From: Anaerolineae bacterium
Lineage (GTDB): Bacteria > Chloroflexota > Anaerolineae > Aggregatilineales > UBA2796
Direction: 5' to 3'
Assembly (NCBI GenBank): GCA_019637615.1
Contig: JAHBVJ010000001.1
Location: 453,132 to 517,131 of the forward strand
DNA length: 64,000 nt
Part shown: piece by piece, positions 60,982 through 64,000 of the stretch
Numbering within the stretch: the stretch's first letter is position 1
Layout: the number at the start of each line of letters is the position of its first letter
Made by a program: the position numbers and the translations under genes
The notes under the pieces: model-generated
What the model saw: the letters and a program-made list of their open reading frames with translations, nothing else
What the model was told of the DNA's origin: nothing
Databases searched by the model: none

Positions 60982-63252
60982 GTGCTGACCAAACCTGAGT
61001 CGTCGCTGCCGCGCTGGCTGCCGCTGGCGGTGTTGATCGCTGCTGTATGCGTGCTATTCGTGCGCTTGCTGTTAGGCGAGACCTTATTTTGGGGCTTGCC
61101 TGCGCTACAATTTTTCCCGTGGCGCGACTTCGCCATGTCCGAGTTCGCAAATGGACGAATGCCGCTGTGGAATCCGTACAGCGGGGCGGGCGCGCCGCTG
61201 CTGGCGAATTATCAGAGTGCCCTCTTGTATCCGCCGCACCTGCTGTACTTCGTGTATGCTGGTCCCGCGATGATGGGCTGGATCGGGATACTGCACATTG
61301 TGTGGGCAGGGCTAGGGATGTGGGCGCTCACAGGACGGTTCGGCTTGCCAGCCTTCGGGCGTGGTTTGGCGGCGCTGTGCTATCCGTTGAGCAGTACGAT
61401 CATCGCCCGTTTCGGTACCTTTCCAATGGTCGAGGCGGCGGCATGGCTACCGTGGCTGTTATTCGCCGTCGATGGACTGATTACGCAGTCAACCTTGCGG
61501 CGGTGGCTGCTGCTGGCAATCATCGCGGCGATGCAATTGCTGGCAGGTCATGCGCAGTGGACGTTCTACAGTTGGCTGCTAGTCGGCGCATACGGATTAT
61601 GGCGAGTCGCGCGTGAACGACGAACGGTGCTGATACTGGTGATTTGCAGTGCGGCGATAGGATTCGCCATATTGCTGACGGCGGCGCAGCTATTCCCAAC
61701 GGCGGAATTGCAGCGGTTGTCGCAGCGCGCGGATTCGGTGACGGAGTCGTTCGCCTTCAATTTCTCCTACTCCCCTGTTTCGCTGATCACATTATTCAAC
61801 CCCGATTTTTTCGGCAACCCCGGCGATGGCAGCTATGTGATCGGCGGTGCGTATTTTGAGACAGCGGCTTATATCGGGGTCTTGCCAATCGTACTGACAG
61901 TAGTGACGCTACTGCGTTTCCGCAAAGTGCTGGCAAGTGCTGCACCCGCCCGCCGCGCACGCTTGATTTTCTTCGCGCTGGTTGCCGTGATCACATTGAT
62001 CCTCGCGTTCGGCAACCAGACGCCGATTTACCCGATGTTGTACCGTTATGTACCGACGTTTAACCTGTTCCAAGCGCCCGCCCGCTGGCTGCTGCTGACT
62101 GTGTTCTCGCTGACGATGATCGCGGCAGAAACCGTTTCAACGTGGGAAACCACATATCGAGGCAAGCGGAATTTGCGGCTAATGATGGCGTGCGGGGTAG
62201 GGTTGGCTTTGTTGGGGCTACTGCTTTCCGTGATTATGCCCGATGCAACACCGATCATGCGGCAGATGGCACGTGGAATCGCTGTGCTCGGCGTGCTATT
62301 GGGATTGACGGCGGAACTATTGATGAGCCAACCGCCGAAGGACTCGCCACGCCGTCTACAATGGCAGCTTGTGGCGCTGATCTTTGTGGCAGCCGATCTG
62401 GTGTGGGCGAACCGCGTCAGTAATCCGAGCATCTATCCATCGTTTTACCGCGAGACGTGTGAGTATCCTGTCGTGCAAGGACGCCTATATTGGGATAGCG
62501 AGGACGAACAAACCAAAGTCGGTCAGGTGCTGCCGTTCAAGGATTATCCCTTTACAGTGGCTAATGCCAATGGGTTCCGATGTTCGATGCTGCCAAACCT
62601 GAATGTGCTTGATCGTCACCGCTATTTCAATAACTTCGATCCGTTGCGACCCGCGTGGATGGAGACTGTTAGCGGTCTACTCGATCAGAGTTTGGTGGTA
62701 AGGCAAGCGGCACAGGCGCAGACTCGAACAAGCATTGATCCTGATAATCCCTTGCTGACTGCTACGCAAGTAGAGGAAGGTGATTTCCCGCGTGCATGGA
62801 TCGCGCCGAGGGCAGTGACAGCGGCGAGTACGGATGATGCCCGCAACAAGATGCTGGCGACAGACTGGAACCCGCGCACTACCGTGATCCTGATGGAGCA
62901 GATCGATGTCAGCGCGCTCCCTACCGAGGGCGATATAGCAGCCGTAACAATCGTGGACAAGAATCCGCAGCATTTGGTGATGCAGACCGACTATCCGACG
63001 GCGGGGGTGTTGTACGTGGCAGACACGTATTATCCGGGCTGGGAAGCAACCATCGATGGGCAGTCTGCGACGATTCACCGCGCTAATATCGGCTTCCGCG
63101 CCGTCATATTGCCAGCAGGGACGCATACAGTGGAGATGACTTATATGCCGTCCTCATTCCGGCTAGGAGTGATTGTGTCGCTGGCGGCGTTAGCGGTATT
63201 CGCGATGTTGGTGATCATCGCTGTGATCAGAAAACAACCAGACCGCCGTTGA
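60982..63252 (+). CDS. YfhO-like multi-pass membrane protein
   Basis: The 756-residue protein has about 12 membrane helices (first WLPLAVLIAAVCVLFVRLLL) and the YfhO/GT-C-like outer loop motif FPWRDFAMSEFANGRMPLWNPY with acidic residues, then NPDFFGNPGDG and YPMLYRYVPTFNLFQAPARW, and a soluble C-terminal beta domain (VLYVADTYYPGWEATIDG) closed by a last helix. YfhO family proteins act in glycosylation of lipoteichoic acid or other surface polymers in Firmicutes. GTG start with GGAG upstream. It is directly downstream of repeat element copy 3. Confidence 0.85.
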   Translation: MLTKPESSLPRWLPLAVLIAAVCVLFVRLLLGETLFWGLPALQFFPWRDFAMSEFANGRMPLWNPYSGAGAPLLANYQSALLYPPHLLYFVYAGPAMMGWIGILHIVWAGLGMWALTGRFGLPAFGRGLAALCYPLSSTIIARFGTFPMVEAAAWLPWLLFAVDGLITQSTLRRWLLLAIIAAMQLLAGHAQWTFYSWLLVGAYGLWRVARERRTVLILVICSAAIGFAILLTAAQLFPTAELQRLSQRADSVTESFAFNFSYSPVSLITLFNPDFFGNPGDGSYVIGGAYFETAAYIGVLPIVLTVVTLLRFRKVLASAAPARRARLIFFALVAVITLILAFGNQTPIYPMLYRYVPTFNLFQAPARWLLLTVFSLTMIAAETVSTWETTYRGKRNLRLMMACGVGLALLGLLLSVIMPDATPIMRQMARGIAVLGVLLGLTAELLMSQPPKDSPRRLQWQLVALIFVAADLVWANRVSNPSIYPSFYRETCEYPVVQGRLYWDSEDEQTKVGQVLPFKDYPFTVANANGFRCSMLPNLNVLDRHRYFNNFDPLRPAWMETVSGLLDQSLVVRQAAQAQTRTSIDPDNPLLTATQVEEGDFPRAWIAPRAVTAASTDDARNKMLATDWNPRTTVILMEQIDVSALPTEGDIAAVTIVDKNPQHLVMQTDYPTAGVLYVADTYYPGWEATIDGQSATIHRANIGFRAVILPAGTHTVEMTYMPSSFRLGVIVSLAALAVFAMLVIIAVIRKQPDRR

Positions 63253-63274
63253 CGTAGGTCACACGGCAGTCTGG
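63238..63274. terminator. Hairpin over the end of the YfhO-like gene
   Basis: 12-nt arms (63238-63249 and 63263-63274) pair at 11 of 12 positions around 13 nt that hold the stop codon. Located between convergent genes. Confidence 0.55.
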
Positions 63275-63286
63275 CAAGTGGCATTT

Positions 63287-64000
63287 TCAGCGCGTGACGG
63301 TGACCTTATTCAGGCCAATCGGCTTATCGACGCTGTGACCTTTGGCTAAGGCTAACTGCATCGCGAAAACCTGACCGGGTATAACGGTCACGATGGGAGA
63401 CAGCCATTCGGGCAGCATCGCCGTCGGCATCGGACTGATGGCGGATTTGAGCGCATCTTCGTTGTTGGAAATCACCAGACATTCAGCCTGTTTTTCCTTC
63501 AATGCGCCCAAAAGATCGATCATTCCGGGCAAGGTTTTGCCCGTCGGCGCGGATACGATCACTGGAAAACCGGGCTGCACGAGCGCGATTGGCCCGTGGC
63601 GGAAATCGGCTTCGCTGTATTCCACACCCGTCACATAGCATAGTTCTTTGATCTTCAGGCTGACTTCAAACGCCGTGCAATAGTTGTAGCCACGCCCAAT
63701 CGAGGCAAAGCGATCCATGTAACGGTAGCGCATCGCCCAATCGGCAATGGGTTCGCTCAAGGTGAGCGTGCTCTGTACATAACTCGGCAGCTTGTTCAGA
63801 TGATCTTCAGGATCGAGGGTGGGCACTAGGGCTTTGGTGATCAGTGCGACAGCAGTTAGCTCAGTGGTGTAGGTTTTGGTCGCGGCGACGCTGATTTCTT
63901 CGCCTGCCATCAACGGCAAATGATGAGCGGCGACTTGCGCCAAGGGCGAGTCGGCGTTATTGGTGATGCTCACGGTGAGTGCCCCTTGCGATTTGGCATC
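63287..64000 (-). CDS. SIS-domain sugar isomerase/aminotransferase (GlmS C-terminal-like), 5' truncated
   Basis: The reading frame is open to the window edge, giving 237 residues with the stop at 63287. It holds most of a tandem SIS-domain protein of the GlmS/AgaS/FrlB kind: SQGALTVSITNNADSPLA, AGEEISVAATKTYTTELTA, a second SIS domain with SIGRGYNYCTAFEVSLKIKEL, and the ADFRHGPIALV motif near the active site. Such proteins isomerise or aminate/deaminate sugar phosphates. Whether a glutaminase domain precedes it is not visible, so GlmS itself cannot be claimed. Confidence 0.88.
   Translation of the reverse strand, partial: DAKSQGALTVSITNNADSPLAQVAAHHLPLMAGEEISVAATKTYTTELTAVALITKALVPTLDPEDHLNKLPSYVQSTLTLSEPIADWAMRYRYMDRFASIGRGYNYCTAFEVSLKIKELCYVTGVEYSEADFRHGPIALVQPGFPVIVSAPTGKTLPGMIDLLGALKEKQAECLVISNNEDALKSAISPMPTAMLPEWLSPIVTVIPGQVFAMQLALAKGHSVDKPIGLNKVTVTR

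Noticed and set aside
63287..64000. Naming the truncated SIS gene glmS
   Set aside because: The glutaminase half, if any, lies beyond the window; AgaS- and FrlB-like proteins share the visible part.

Overview
The window looks like a chromosomal contig from a Gram-positive-type or monoderm environmental bacterium, most likely a member of the Chloroflexota (Anaerolineae-like). This is an inference. It rests on the many secreted or anchored proteins with Thr/Pro-rich linkers and SH3b, CARDB and beta-propeller modules, the ECF sigma factor with a membrane anti-sigma-like partner, the operon nusA-rnpM-infB-rbfA-nrnA, the CotH/DUF4956/VTC cluster, and a GC content in the middle fifties with good SD sites mixed with many GTG and TTG starts. 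No rRNA, tRNA, CRISPR array, transposase or phage gene was seen.

Layout. 1-6.1 kb: a truncated DUF1801 gene, then the leftward translation/RNA operon nusA-rnpM-infB-rbfA-nrnA. 6.2-15.7 kb: rightward ECF sigma/anti-sigma pair, ridA, a histidine kinase with a degenerate receiver domain and a secreted partner; leftward SBP-SH3b-CARDB sensor-like protein; a formylglycine-enzyme-like/glutaredoxin fusion. 15.8-24 kb: mscL, then a carbohydrate uptake and catabolism cluster with back-to-back promoters near 21.65-21.71 kb: leftward SBP-permease-permease, terminator, SDR, HpcH aldolase; rightward M24 peptidase-like protein and D-2-hydroxyacid dehydrogenase. 24-36.8 kb: beta-propeller protein, fructosamine-kinase-like protein, a tandem pair of unknown membrane proteins, CotH-DUF4956-VTC polyphosphate cluster, sorbosone-dehydrogenase-like protein, AstE/AspA-like hydrolase, a double solute-binding protein. 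36.8-42 kb: leftward amino-sugar/glycan cassette (DegT aminotransferase, epimerase, WecD-like acetyltransferase, GT2, methyltransferase). 42-54.5 kb: AadA-like nucleotidyltransferase, pgi, small enzymes, AraC and Lrp regulators, EamA exporter, polyprenyl synthase, dps, menE-like ligase. 54.7-64 kb: FecR-like secreted protein with a six-helix Ser/Thr kinase, beta-propeller/SH3b protein, YfhO-like membrane protein, and a truncated SIS-domain sugar isomerase/aminotransferase.

The most unusual signal is a family of three intergenic elements (near 26.2-26.5, 43.2-42.9 and 60.56-60.93 kb). Each has a recognisable sigma70-type promoter of related sequence (TTGAC, 17-bp spacer, TATAAT-like) followed 50-115 bp later by a cluster of direct and inverted 11-mers with an ATGATC core, and each points into a co-directional gene. 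Two copies share about 160 bp and lie in opposite orientation 16.4 kb apart; the third uses a different but internally uniform 11-mer and is bounded by 22-bp imperfect terminal inverted repeats. They read as structured 5' leaders, mobile promoter elements, or operator arrays; I know of no described family that matches.
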